NCBI RefSeq assembly: GCF_000350225.1
Contig: NW_005178862.1
Location: 1-64,000, forward strand
DNA from: Chondrus crispus
Lineage: Eukaryota > Rhodophyta > Florideophyceae > Gigartinales > Gigartinaceae
DNA: 64,000 nt
Reading direction: 5' to 3'
Made by a program: the position numbers and the translations under genes. Positions 1-9,248 of the stretch are shown here, one piece after another; the first letter of the stretch is position 1; each line of letters starts with the position of its first letter. The notes beneath the pieces are model-generated. The model was not told the origin of the DNA and made no database searches. It saw nothing but the letters and a program-made list of their open reading frames with translations.

Positions 1-2
1 GG

Positions 3-805
3 CGCAACGTCTTCCGCACCCGCGCCGCCGCCGCCGCCACCGCCGCCGCCGCCGTCGCCGCCGCCGCCGCCGCGGGCACCACCGTCGCCTTCGCGGACAA
101 GGGCGAACGCAGCTACATCATGCTCAAGCCCGACGCCGTGCAGCGCGGGCTCGTCGGCGAGATCATCCAGCGCTTCGAGAAGCGCGGCTTCAAGCTCGTC
201 GCGCTCAAGCTCGTCACGCCCTCCCTGGAGCACGCCCAGAAGCACTACTACGACCTCGCAGAGAGGCCCTTCTTCCCCACCCTCTGCAGCTTCCTCAGCA
301 GCGGCCCCGTCTGCGCCATGGTCTTCGAGGGCGAGGACGTCATCAGACAGGGGTCCGTTGCCTCACCACCCTTGCTCGCCCCCATCACGCTTGTTGCAGT
401 TCAGAGACGAACACCGCCTTTACTGACTCCTGTCCTCTCGTTTTTTCTTGCGTCTTCATTTGCACTCACGCGTTGCGTAGGCGCAAAATGATCGGCGCTA
501 CGAGCCCACTCGCGTCGGAGCCCGGCACTATCCGCGGCGACCTTGCCATCATCACCGGCAAAAACATCATGTCCGTTTTACAAAATCCTCTCCCGCCTTC
601 TATTTACAAACATCCCCCCTATATACAACTCGCACTTCTGACAAAACCTATTCTCCTCGTCTTTGCCAACCTTGCTATCGTCTACTACCATAGCCACGGC
701 TCGGATTCCAAGGAGTCTGCCGAGGCCGAGATCGCCCTTTGGTTTTCAAAGGCCGAGCTCAACGAGTGGAGCAAGACCGACCTCGAAGCCTGGGTCTACG
801 AATGA
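3..805 (+). CDS. NDK: Nucleoside diphosphate kinase, 5' partial, two introns
   Basis: Transfers the gamma-phosphate between nucleoside triphosphates and diphosphates through a phospho-histidine. The first exon is open from the window edge and reads an Ala/Thr-rich leader (possible organelle targeting) into the conserved core [15 protein letters not shown]. Introns are inferred at 353-480 and 571-693. Removing them restores the family pattern without a gap: IRQG joins [20 protein letters not shown], and KN-I joins IHGSDS, which holds the active-site His. The protein ends WVYE, as is usual. Both introns begin GTCCGTT and end TAG, so the donor is non-standard after the GT. The true start lies upstream of the window. 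Identity is near certain; the exon borders are inferred from family alignment and codon phase. Confidence 0.93.
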   Translation, partial: QRLPHPRRRRRHRRRRRRRRRRRGHHRRLRGQGRTQLHHAQARRRAARARRRDHPALREARLQARRAQARHALPGARPEALLRPRREALLPHPLQLPQQRPRLRHGLRGRGRHQTGVRCLTTLARPHHACCSSETNTAFTDSCPLVFSCVFICTHALRRRKMIGATSPLASEPGTIRGDLAIITGKNIMSVLQNPLPPSIYKHPPYIQLALLTKPILLVFANLAIVYYHSHGSDSKESAEAEIALWFSKAELNEWSKTDLEAWVYE

Positions 806-947
806 TCCAAATGCCACTGTTAATGTTAGGGACTTCTTTTTTGCCACCTTCATGTTTTTCCCACCTGCATCATGAAAACACCGCCCCTTTCGTCCTTTCA
901 CTAATTCCAAAAGAAAGAAAAAGCACATTCCTTGTGCCTACCACCCG

Positions 948-2069
948 TCAGAACACCAGCACGCTATCCGACACCGCAAATTTCACTCGCGACGGGCTAT
1001 GCTTCTTCACCCCCGGCCCCCCCGCCGGCCTCCTCTCAAACTGAAACTGGCTGATCCGTCGCCGATGCACGTATCGCACGCACAGACTGTCCATGTTCTT
1101 CGCAATCCCCTTTTTGAACCACCGCCGCACCATCTGCCGCGCCATCTCCGCACTGGGGAGCCATCTGCACAAGCAGATCACAATGTTCGCCGTCCGGTTC
1201 GACATCTCCGCCGCCCTGCCCATGCGAACCGGCACCAGCATATTCTGCACGAGCCGTTCCTGCACCCCGCTCGGCATCAGCTTCCCCGACTTCTTCTCTA
1301 GCGTCCGCGACAGCGTGTACGAGTCGTCCAGCGTGAGGAGCGCGAAGCGCGCAAAGCAGTCCCACATGTCCTCAACCTCCACCAGGGAGCTCTGCGAGCA
1401 CGTGTCGGCCAGCGCACCCACCTTGCGGTTCATTGCCTTGATGGGCAGCTCGGACGTGATCGTCAGCCGCTCCATCGTCCGGTCCAGCTCGCGCCGCAAG
1501 TCGCGCCGCTGCACCGCCGTCAGCCGCCCAAGCTGCTCCGCGGAGTCGCCGCGCTGCAGCCGCAGCGTCTCGCCCACCGTGCCCAGCACCGCGAAGAGAA
1601 ACTCGCCAAACCCGCCCCACCACCGCTGAAGGTCGTGGCACTCCGTGCGGGAGAGCTGCGAAGCACTGCTTTCCATGAGGCTGGGGAGGATGTACACGTA
1701 CATGTCGGCTACTTCCCGACGCACCGCGTTGGCAAGTATGCCGACCAGGTTGGAGTAGGAGTTTTCCACTTCCAGGGTGAAGGGAGACATCGTCATGAAG
1801 GGGTTGTTGGAAGTTAGTATGTCGTCGCAAGGAAGGCACGGCCTTTGGGTGGATGGTGTGGTGTTGCACCACACGTTCATGTAGTCTTCCATATAGCCTT
1901 TGGACTTTTTCAGGCCGCGTGCTTTCGTTCCTAGGCTCTTTGCAAACGAAAAACTCTCGAAGAAGGATGAGCTTCGCGAAGAAGCAAAGCTCGATTCAGA
2001 GGTCATCGAACAGGTATCTTTCACACTGAAGAACGGAATGTGACGTTTTTGCGGCTTGGCCAGAGACAT
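948..2069 (-). CDS. Orphan predicted helical protein, 373 aa
   Basis: I do not recognise this protein. The open frame is long, uninterrupted and begins MSLAKPQKRHIPFF. The first 60 residues are rich in Ser, Phe and Lys and could be a targeting or disordered leader. From about residue 100 to 330 the composition suggests amphipathic helices (for example VGETLRLQRGDSAEQLGRL). The C-terminus is basic. Three other frames are also open across part of this GC-rich stretch, but only this one gives a full-length, compositionally ordinary protein. It converges on the NDK gene with about 140 bp between the stop codons. No catalytic motif or membrane segment is evident, so no function is proposed. Confidence 0.7.
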   Translation of the reverse strand: MSLAKPQKRHIPFFSVKDTCSMTSESSFASSRSSSFFESFSFAKSLGTKARGLKKSKGYMEDYMNVWCNTTPSTQRPCLPCDDILTSNNPFMTMSPFTLEVENSYSNLVGILANAVRREVADMYVYILPSLMESSASQLSRTECHDLQRWWGGFGEFLFAVLGTVGETLRLQRGDSAEQLGRLTAVQRRDLRRELDRTMERLTITSELPIKAMNRKVGALADTCSQSSLVEVEDMWDCFARFALLTLDDSYTLSRTLEKKSGKLMPSGVQERLVQNMLVPVRMGRAAEMSNRTANIVICLCRWLPSAEMARQMVRRWFKKGIAKNMDSLCVRYVHRRRISQFQFERRPAGGPGVKKHSPSRVKFAVSDSVLVF

Positions 2070-2629
2070 TTTGGTGGAGTGGGGAAGTAAAGAAAGGCGC
2101 CAAGGGTTGTTGGTGAGATAAACTGTGAGGTCGCTGGGTTGAGATATTATACTTGCTCTGGTCGACCATCTGACCTCTTATAAAGATTCTTTATTGCCGA
2201 AAGGGGCAGCCACACACACAAAAAAGAAAAATGATGCCCGTGCTCGGTATGGATTTCTATGTAAGACCATTTTTTTCTGGGCTAGCACTCAAAACATGAA
2301 AGTGACAGCGACAAATGCTTGTATGATCCCAAAACGAAGCTTGCTCATGCATTCGGAATGATGCAAAAAAAGCTACGAAAGTTTCCAAAAGGAGATACGC
2401 AGATTTGTGAAAGCCTATAAAGAGGTGTCTGTAGATATCGGTATCTTACCGAATTCTAAAGCACGGTTGCTGGCAACTGTGACACTAGGTGGCACCACCT
2501 AGTTGTGGCACGCACGTCCTTCGCCCGTGGCGACTGTGCCATCATACTGTACTGTATAATCACTTCCCTTGCGAAATATCCAAGTCGTCACTCTCAATAT
2601 GCATACGTTTACAAAAAATACTTTCACTA
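2070..2629. other. Intergenic region with a short perfect hairpin
   Basis: No gene is seen. It separates the 5' end of the orphan gene from the 3' end of the ZNHIT2-like gene. A perfect hairpin lies at 2484-2503 (9-bp arms ACTAGGTGG / CCACCTAGT with a CA loop), about 125 bp beyond the stop of the ZNHIT2-like gene. A weaker 5-bp-arm hairpin sits just to its left (2466-2477). Overlapping TACTGTA heptamers occur near 2546. Confidence 0.5.
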
Positions 2630-4093
2630 CTACGGAAACATTTCTATCCGCGTCTCAGCTTTCTTTGAAAGTCGAATCGCCTCTCCCGCTACCCTTACCT
2701 CCTCACATCGACCGCGCTCAAGCTCGGCATACGAAAGAACCGCTCGCGCTGCAATTACGAGCGCAGACGTGTCCTGACATAGCGCCCATGATACAAGGTA
2801 TGCAATCTTTCTCACGCGGGCCCTGAGAGGTTTTTTCCCCATTGCAGGCGCTTCGGCGAGAGCGGCTTCGAAAATACCTTGGCATTCGTACAACGCCCTG
2901 GCCACCCATTCACTGCGCCCCGAAATCACGGCGCTTACATCGTTGAATGCTTCCAAGGCTGCTGCTTGCGATTTGCCCACTTGTACCAGCTTACCCATGC
3001 TCGAGGTGCATGCCTCCTCCATTGATGCGTATCGACGATCATCGCTGAGAACGGACGAAAATTCCCATATCTTTCGAGCGACGTGTGAAGGGTCAGAGTG
3101 CCAGTCCCCATTGCAAAGACGGAGACTCATGCAGTAGGCGCCGAGGACTTCGGAGACGTTGTTCACGATAGTGGGAGATGCTCTTCGCGAAACACTGATT
3201 GGCACTATTAAACTATCTGGTGAAGGCAGTGGAGGCAGTTCCGCCACGCTGCCGTCACTTCCGTCGTTTTCGACTACGTCGTCAACAGGGAGAAAAATCC
3301 ACCACGGACGCCACAGCTGCAACATGCGAGACGCACGTCCATCGAGTAGCCTTGCTTCGAAGTCGCGTGCCATTTCTTCTGGCAGTCTCCTCAGGATTTC
3401 GTCATAGGAAAGGTCTTGTGCTTCCATGTCATGGGTGAGCTCTTCCAGTTTCTCTGTAACGCCATCCGCAGATTCGGGTGCGTTTGCAGGCAGGTCATGC
3501 TGTGCCTTTTTTCTACCTGCCGGGGACGACGGCGCCTCCTTTCCGACATCTGGAATAAGGCTGGCAGCGCCTTCTCCTCGTGCGAGTAGGTTTTGCTCTT
3601 CGAGACGCTCTCGCACTCCTTTGTCAATCATTGACACGAATTCCTTCCCTTGGTCATCAAGAGAATTGATGAACTGCTCCAAAAGCTCGGGTACATCTCC
3701 TTCGTGAGGCGTTTCCTCCTCCTGTATCTCACTGCAGTCCATAACGTCCTCTTCGCTGTCTTCCAGGACGGGATCTTCATACGTCCCGCCATAAAACCCA
3801 GCTTCCCGAACCCGCTCAACAATAGCATTAAAACGGCGTCGCTCCCAATCTGAGACTTTTACATTCTTCAATCGAACGTCCACATCATTTTTAAACGCGT
3901 CGACACAGGACTTTGAATGAGCGCCGTAGCAAGAGGCTGTGCAGTAAGGAACATGACAGCGAGGGCATTCGTAGCGCGAGATTGCATCACAGCCCGACAC
4001 GCCGCAAGGTTGTGCGTTTGCACTCCCGGTCAACTCAAGGATAGCCATAAGGCCCTGCCCCTCGCCGGACGTCGTCTTCCCTTGCGTGCGCAA
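2630..4093 (-). CDS. ZNHIT2: HIT-type zinc-finger protein, ZNHIT2-like
   Basis: The N-terminus carries a zf-HIT zinc finger at about residues 30-65: CGVSGC, then YECPRCHVPYCTASC, then H and C ligands. This treble-clef fold occurs in proteins that work with the R2TP/RuvBL chaperone and in snoRNP assembly factors. The middle is acidic and disordered. A later LWRPWW motif (about residue 260) resembles the PWW motif of ZNHIT2, which links R2TP to U5 snRNP assembly. The C-terminal third looks helical. Length (487 aa) suits ZNHIT2 better than the short HIT proteins. Translation may instead begin at an internal Met (MAILEL, 4048). The zf-HIT call is firm; the ZNHIT2 subfamily rests on the PWW motif and overall layout. 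Confidence 0.75.
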   Translation of the reverse strand: MRTQGKTTSGEGQGLMAILELTGSANAQPCGVSGCDAISRYECPRCHVPYCTASCYGAHSKSCVDAFKNDVDVRLKNVKVSDWERRRFNAIVERVREAGFYGGTYEDPVLEDSEEDVMDCSEIQEEETPHEGDVPELLEQFINSLDDQGKEFVSMIDKGVRERLEEQNLLARGEGAASLIPDVGKEAPSSPAGRKKAQHDLPANAPESADGVTEKLEELTHDMEAQDLSYDEILRRLPEEMARDFEARLLDGRASRMLQLWRPWWIFLPVDDVVENDGSDGSVAELPPLPSPDSLIVPISVSRRASPTIVNNVSEVLGAYCMSLRLCNGDWHSDPSHVARKIWEFSSVLSDDRRYASMEEACTSSMGKLVQVGKSQAAALEAFNDVSAVISGRSEWVARALYECQGIFEAALAEAPAMGKKPLRARVRKIAYLVSWALCQDTSALVIAARAVLSYAELERGRCEEVRVAGEAIRLSKKAETRIEMFP

Positions 4094-4550
4094 AGAGAGG
4101 CAAATGTTGTCGACGTCAAGAGGGCGCGAGGTGCTGCGAAGTAGACATGTCGGCTAGTACAGTGTGTCGGACGTGTACACTTGTACAGTACAGTACTTTG
4201 TGCTGTACAGCGATCATAACAATTGTTGGGTGCTCTGTGCAAAAACATTCGAAAACTGAGGCGATGTTTTGCTTTTTTGATCCACGAGTTTTTTGCAGCC
4301 TCAGGACAGAGCAATGAGTGTGTGTCGGCGGCGAGGGGCAAAGCTCTCAGCATCGCCGCAGCAACTCCAACCTGCCCGCCGTAAAGTTATAGCTTTTCAT
4401 CTGACATCCCCGCTATCGCTTAACCTGCGAATGTGACACCACTGACCGCCACCTGTTGCAACCATGGCATGACGGATATCCCACATTAGGAGAGGCATAA
4501 AATCCTGCTGATGTGCACGCGTCTCCACGTGTGCACAAGCGCGCACGATC

Positions 4551-5378
4551 ATGTTTGCGACAGCAAGAAGCCTCTGGCGGCTTAATCAAGCGGCCCGGTC
4601 GTTTCCCTCCCGCAGAATTGGACCCATCCTGTGCCCCCCCCTTGTCGTTAGCGCCCCAATTCGCAACCACGCTCTCGGCATCAAATATGACCGCCGCGCA
4701 TGGTCATCAGGCCGGCGCGACGACGACGAGCGCTGCTCCGCGCCAAAGGCCCCCACCGCAGCGGCTATCACACGCCCCCGAACGCGCCAGGAACCAAGCC
4801 CGTGGAATCTTCCCAACGCCGTGACCGTCGGCCGCCTCGTCGCGGCGCCTTTGACCGGCTACTGCATCGTCACCGGTCACTTCGATCTAGCCCTCGGCGG
4901 TCTCGTCTACGCCGGCGCCTCGGACTGGCTCGACGGCTTCCTCGCTCGCAGGCTAAACCTCCAAACCGTCGTCGGCTCCTACTTGGACCCTGCAGCCGAC
5001 AAGCTGCTCGTCTCGACGACGACAGTGTCGCTCGCGTACCAGCACGTCATTCCCCCCTGGCTCGCGCTGGTCATAATTGGCCGGGACGTGGCGCTCGTCG
5101 CTGGTTACGCCGCCCTGCTGCGGAACAGCGCGGGCAGCTTTGCACCTGCCGAAGTGCTGCGACAGGGTGCGCGGAACCACGTGCGCCCGCACTTTGTCTC
5201 CAAGGTGAACACGGCGATGCAAATCGGCCTGTGCTTTGCGGGCGTGGCGAGCGCGGGAGATTTACAGCTTGTCAGTGCGGCGGTGGTACAGGGGATTGGA
5301 AACGTTACCGCGCTAACAACGACGGCGTCAGGTGTGTCGTACGGCGTTGACTTCCTCAAGCAGCGGAGGAACGGGTGA
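4551..5378 (+). CDS. CRLS1: Cardiolipin synthase (CMP-forming), mitochondrial
   Basis: Joins phosphatidylglycerol and CDP-diacylglycerol to make cardiolipin in the mitochondrial inner membrane. The CDP-alcohol phosphotransferase signature D-x2-DG-x2-AR-x8-G-x3-D-x3-D is complete, from DWLDG to LDPAAD (about residues 125-147). The entry motif NLPNAVTVGRL and the C-terminal FVSKVNTAMQ and SGVSYG stretches match eukaryotic CLS rather than PG-phosphate synthase. Several hydrophobic segments follow. The N-terminus (MFATARSLWRLNQAAR) is a typical mitochondrial presequence, which supports this start. The gene converges with the downstream glycosylasparaginase-like gene; only 26 bp separate the stop codons. 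Confidence 0.92.
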   Translation: MFATARSLWRLNQAARSFPSRRIGPILCPPLVVSAPIRNHALGIKYDRRAWSSGRRDDDERCSAPKAPTAAAITRPRTRQEPSPWNLPNAVTVGRLVAAPLTGYCIVTGHFDLALGGLVYAGASDWLDGFLARRLNLQTVVGSYLDPAADKLLVSTTTVSLAYQHVIPPWLALVIIGRDVALVAGYAALLRNSAGSFAPAEVLRQGARNHVRPHFVSKVNTAMQIGLCFAGVASAGDLQLVSAAVVQGIGNVTALTTTASGVSYGVDFLKQRRNG

Positions 5379-5404
5379 CAAGCGCCACCAAACGCAGCTT
5401 CGCT

Positions 5405-6319
5405 CTACACACAGGAATGCTTCCACGTCGTCTCCGACACGGCACGCGCTTCCTCGTTCTGCACATCCTCTGCACCCGTTCCCGCTCGCCATCGGACGAC
5501 TCGGAACCCGCCGTGCGTCGCGGCCGCGCCGACACCGCCGTCCGGCGACATGCCCGTGACGGCTGCCTGACACTTTGGGTCGGCCGCATGTACTCTCCGC
5601 ATGGCGGCTTCGCACGCCAGCTGCACCTCCTCGCCGCCGCGCATCTGCTCGACGACCAGAAACGCGATGCAAAACCTGAGCATCTGATCGCCGTCGCCCG
5701 ACGCGACGGCGGCGCCAGCCTCGTCTGCGTACAGGCCTGCGCCAACGATTGGCGAGTCGCCCACGCGCCCGGGCGCCTTGAACTGCATCCCGCTCGTCGC
5801 GCACCCGGCCGCGAGGCGTCCGTCCGCGTCGCGCGCGATCATGCCCACGGTGTCGGTGTGCGGCATGGTCGCATGGTCGCGGTGCGGGCCGGGGCTGATC
5901 TCGCCGTTGCGAAACTGTCTGTAGCGCTTCTTGGCGTGCGGGGATAAAAGCTGGGCAGTGTCCGTGGCTGCCACCATGCCGTGGCCAGTCGCGAACGCGG
6001 CAGCGCCGTCACCTCCGAGGATGGAGTGCGGGCTGTGGTCGAGCACGTGGCGAGCGGCGGGGACCGCAGCGCGGAAGCCCTCCAGCGCCATGACAGCGCC
6101 GATGCGCCCGTCGTCGGTCATGAGGGCGGCATCGAGCTGCAGGCGGCCGAGGGCGTTGGGGAGGCCGCCATAGCCGGCCGACGTGACGCGGGTATCGAGC
6201 TCGACGGCGTGGATGCCGTGTTCGACTGCGTCCAGCGCGCCGCCGCCATTAGCTAGAATGCCGGCCGCCGTGACGACGCCGGGGCCGCTGAAGGCCCAAG
6301 TCGCGACGATAGAGGACAT
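5405..6319 (-). CDS. AGA: Glycosylasparaginase / asparaginase-type Ntn hydrolase
   Basis: Member of the type 2 asparaginase (N-terminal nucleophile) family, which autocleaves to expose a catalytic Thr. The signature HTDTVGMIARD puts the nucleophile at Thr157. RVGDSPIVGAGLYAD (about 185-199) supplies the Arg and Asp that bind the substrate alpha-carboxylate and amine, and matches aspartylglucosaminidase more closely than plant isoaspartyl peptidases. Length (304 aa) is short for lysosomal AGA because there is no signal peptide: the protein starts directly at MSSIVATWAFSG, so it may be cytosolic or act as an isoaspartyl peptidase. The final 20 residues are polar and not conserved. Confidence 0.88.
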   Translation of the reverse strand: MSSIVATWAFSGPGVVTAAGILANGGGALDAVEHGIHAVELDTRVTSAGYGGLPNALGRLQLDAALMTDDGRIGAVMALEGFRAAVPAARHVLDHSPHSILGGDGAAAFATGHGMVAATDTAQLLSPHAKKRYRQFRNGEISPGPHRDHATMPHTDTVGMIARDADGRLAAGCATSGMQFKAPGRVGDSPIVGAGLYADEAGAAVASGDGDQMLRFCIAFLVVEQMRGGEEVQLACEAAMRRVHAADPKCQAAVTGMSPDGGVGAAATHGGFRVVRWRAGTGAEDVQNEEARAVSETTWKHSCV

Positions 6320-6604
6320 GGTGGGGGTGAATGTGAATGTGTGGGAATCGGATGCGTGCTTACGCGGGGGGGGTCGTGCCCCTAGACGGTGATCTCAACT
6401 GGTGGACACGTGGACACGTGAAAATGAGTAGCGCCCGGCGCGGTGTGATTGGCTTGCTGCAAATTAGAGAGCGAGGCGAGTGGGCCGAATTTTTGCATCA
6501 CAAGATATTCCGACTCCAACGACTCGGTGCTTCAGCCGGATCCATCCTCTGCGAACCTCGCCCCCTTCCATCGCCGTGCCCGACTCCCCCCGTCCCATTC
6601 ACCA

Positions 6605-7393
6605 ATGTCGCCCGTAACATTTGTGCCCTCTCCGCTCTTCCCCCAGCGCGCCCCGCGTCGCCCCCTCTCCTGCCTCTCCTGCGCCCGCGTCAACCCTGTC
6701 CACGCCGTGACGCCGCGCATGTCCGCCGTCCCACTGCCAGATGACACGGCCCTGGACATGCTGTCCTTTGCCCTGTCCGGCCCCGCCTTTCTGGCTGCCG
6801 GCCTGCTGACGGCGGGCGGCCTGGGTCTTCTGTTCTCTTTCGGCGAGGTCGGCCCGCGTCGCGAAGTCTCGTCAACCTTCTTCTTCCTCCGCATCCAGCT
6901 CCCGTCCGCGGTTAACGTCGAAATGCCCGACGGCACCACGCGGCGCCTCAGGGAGGGGGAGAGCGTACTCAAGCTGCCGACGCGAGAGGCTTGCACGGCC
7001 GTGACGCGCCGGGTGCCGCAAGAGGGATTGAGCTACTCGGTGTACAAGGCAGGGGGTGAGAACATGAGGTTGGTGCAGAGATGGCCCAGGCCGGTCAACG
7101 CAAAGGGAGGGAAGTGGCCGCAGGGCGTGGTGCAGAGAGAGGACGAGGGCTTTTTGGAGGCCCGGTGGGAGGAGTATCAGAGATTGGGGGAGGGCGGTGA
7201 TGTAGACGAGGAGTGGAAGAAGGTGATAAGCCAGTTGGGGGGAGTGAGAATCGTGCAGAATGGTGACTGCAAGCTATGCGGGGGGACGGGGTTGAAGAGG
7301 TGTTATAGGTGCGGCGGAGTGGGGTCAACGGAGACTTTTGAGTGCGATTGTCAGGGGGGGAAAAGGGCGTGTGAGTGGTGCGCGGCGGGTTAG
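6605..7393 (+). CDS. Plastid-type membrane protein with DnaJ-like zinc finger
   Basis: The C-terminal 45 residues contain CKLCGGTGLKRCYRCGGVG, then CDCQGG and CEWC, a DnaJ-type CxxCxGxG zinc finger of the sort found alone in BSD2/PSA2-like plastid assembly factors. The chosen start (MSPVTF, 6605) gives a Pro/Arg/Ser-rich leader without acidic residues, typical of a transit peptide; the frame stays open upstream to 6449. A hydrophobic segment (about residues 55-80) follows and could be a thylakoid or envelope anchor. The middle includes a charged domain (VNVEMPDGTTRRLREGES). I do not recognise an exact family; a role in folding or assembling a photosynthetic complex is inference. Confidence 0.72.
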   Translation: MSPVTFVPSPLFPQRAPRRPLSCLSCARVNPVHAVTPRMSAVPLPDDTALDMLSFALSGPAFLAAGLLTAGGLGLLFSFGEVGPRREVSSTFFFLRIQLPSAVNVEMPDGTTRRLREGESVLKLPTREACTAVTRRVPQEGLSYSVYKAGGENMRLVQRWPRPVNAKGGKWPQGVVQREDEGFLEARWEEYQRLGEGGDVDEEWKKVISQLGGVRIVQNGDCKLCGGTGLKRCYRCGGVGSTETFECDCQGGKRACEWCAAG

Positions 7394-7454
7394 GATAGCT
7401 TTACTTTGATGTGGGCAGCGTCATGCTGGTTTATGTATAATACACAATGCAGGG

Positions 7455-9248
7455 TTATTCCTTAAGTCGTTTGATGGAGCGGAGGAGAGATTCCTTCGCG
7501 GCTTTGTTTGAGGGTGCAGCCGAGGTCTTACGCTTGCGCTTCATGGTTTGGTCGATGGTTTTCTGCCTGCGATCAGCGCCGCGCGCCTTGCGGAGCGCGG
7601 CGATGTGCGCAGGGAGCCCCTGTTCAGCGATGAGGCGGTCGACCATGGCGACGTAGGCAGCCATGTTGAACTTCCGTTTCAAGCCCGCATCGTTCATGTA
7701 TCGCACTTTTCCCCAGATCGGGCGCTCTTTCCAGCCCTGGTCGTGCAAGCCGAAGCACCAGATGACACCGGCGTACGAGTTGGGATCGACGGCGTCGAGT
7801 TCCCACCGGTTGTTGAGGCGGAGGCCGTAGTCCATGGCCACCGCGGGGTCGTCTACCCACCCGATTATCTGCTTCACCCAATACATGCGCATGTAGCCAT
7901 GCTGCTTGCCGCGCACCACCATCTCCAACTGCGCCGCGTTCCAGTAGTCGTCGTGCGTCAGTCCAGCTTCTAGTTCTTCGTAGGTATATGTAGTCGGGCG
8001 CTTGTCGGCTTTGTGCAGCTCTAGCGAAGCTCTCGCGAACGAGGGGACAATGTGCTCGTAGGCGTCATACTTGTCGGGATTGAACCAGCACGCGTTCGCG
8101 GCAAGCTCTCTCCGGACGATGAGCTCTTCCAGGAAGGAATCAAGGCTCTCTTTCATGCCGCTTTTTTTATCCTTTGCAAAGTCCAGTGTTTGGAGGGCAA
8201 TGTCAACGGGAGAAATATTACCCGCCCGTAGATAGGGGCTCAGGTCAGACTGCAACTGCTTCGACGGTTCATTCCTCCCAGGACCATACTCACGTAATCG
8301 CTCCTTGAGAAACGTTTTGAGCACCTCTTGTGCCTCTTTCTCTCCTCCCTTGAAAGAAGAAACGAGCGGAGCCCCTCTGTCAAGCCCCTGCAGCGAGGCC
8401 AGTACATCATCATGTTTTTTCACATCAACATGATCGATGCGATCCTCGGTTTTGCGTCCGTCCTCGAGCCAATCGTCGGCTACGTCCCACTTTCCATCGC
8501 CTTGTTCCTGGTAAGGAAGGGCGACTTGTTCCAGCGGTTCAAGGAAATCGTCGCGGAGGCGGTTAATCTTTGGTCGTATCGTTCTTGCCGCATGCTCGGC
8601 TTTGTTTGTGGCCGTCTCGACAGGAACAACAACATCTGCCTCGACAACGATAAGCGGCACTTGCAGAGCTCTCGCCGCACGTTTCCTAGTCGCGATCCCC
8701 GGGCGTAGATACGAGGCGTCAGTTACAACTGCGGACGCATCCTTCGCCATTGCAGGAATGGCTACGTCAGCTTCTGCCTCTGGTGATAAGACGACAAATG
8801 GAACTTTTCTCTGCCGTAACGATGCCGCGACGTCCGCGAGGCCTTGTAGCAAGAACGAGGTGTGGCGCTCGGGCAGGGGTTGGCTGTCTTGCGCAGTGAC
8901 GTCCATGAGGTAGATGACACGAAGAGCCTGCTCCATTGAAGCGGCCATGTGGGCCGCTTCCTCCAGAGCGGGGTTGTGACGGACGCGGACTGCATTGTTC
9001 ATCCAGTAGACTACATGGCTGCCTTTCGTGTTTGCATGGGGGTCATTCAGGGTGCGGACGCGCTCCCGCTCGACGGGGGAGCTTAGGGAGGACATCGTGG
9101 CAACAAATCTTCTTGGAGCTGCCAGATAGTTTGCGGGATGTACGTCGAGGCAGTGCGTTGACGTGGCGATGGCCCGATACTCACGTAGATTTTGCACACT
9201 CTTGCCGAAGAATACCCTGGTTGTGGGAAATAGGAAAGCAGTCGGCAT
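7455..9248 (-). CDS. PHR: Class II CPD photolyase (FAD, light-dependent DNA repair)
   Basis: Splits UV-induced cyclobutane pyrimidine dimers using light and reduced FAD. The N-terminal photolyase domain begins at VVYWMNNAVRVRHNPAL. The C-terminal FAD domain carries class II hallmarks: ARASLELHKADKRP, HDDYWNAAQLEMV, GYMRMYWVKQIIGW and CFGLHDQGWKERPIWG. At 597 aa it is longer than most because of a roughly 75-residue N-terminal extension that could target plastid or mitochondrion; an internal Met (MSSLSS, 9095) could give a shorter form, so dual targeting is possible. The C-terminus is Lys/Arg-rich (KRKRKTS) and may be a nuclear signal. The gene reads toward the zinc-finger gene; stops are about 60 bp apart. 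Confidence 0.93.
   Translation of the reverse strand: MPTAFLFPTTRVFFGKSVQNLREYRAIATSTHCLDVHPANYLAAPRRFVATMSSLSSPVERERVRTLNDPHANTKGSHVVYWMNNAVRVRHNPALEEAAHMAASMEQALRVIYLMDVTAQDSQPLPERHTSFLLQGLADVAASLRQRKVPFVVLSPEAEADVAIPAMAKDASAVVTDASYLRPGIATRKRAARALQVPLIVVEADVVVPVETATNKAEHAARTIRPKINRLRDDFLEPLEQVALPYQEQGDGKWDVADDWLEDGRKTEDRIDHVDVKKHDDVLASLQGLDRGAPLVSSFKGGEKEAQEVLKTFLKERLREYGPGRNEPSKQLQSDLSPYLRAGNISPVDIALQTLDFAKDKKSGMKESLDSFLEELIVRRELAANACWFNPDKYDAYEHIVPSFARASLELHKADKRPTTYTYEELEAGLTHDDYWNAAQLEMVVRGKQHGYMRMYWVKQIIGWVDDPAVAMDYGLRLNNRWELDAVDPNSYAGVIWCFGLHDQGWKERPIWGKVRYMNDAGLKRKFNMAAYVAMVDRLIAEQGLPAHIAALRKARGADRRQKTIDQTMKRKRKTSAAPSNKAAKESLLRSIKRLKE

Noticed and set aside
1093-1629. 178-codon open frame on the plus strand
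   Set aside because: Antisense to the orphan gene; low-complexity Ser/Arg composition typical of a shadow frame.
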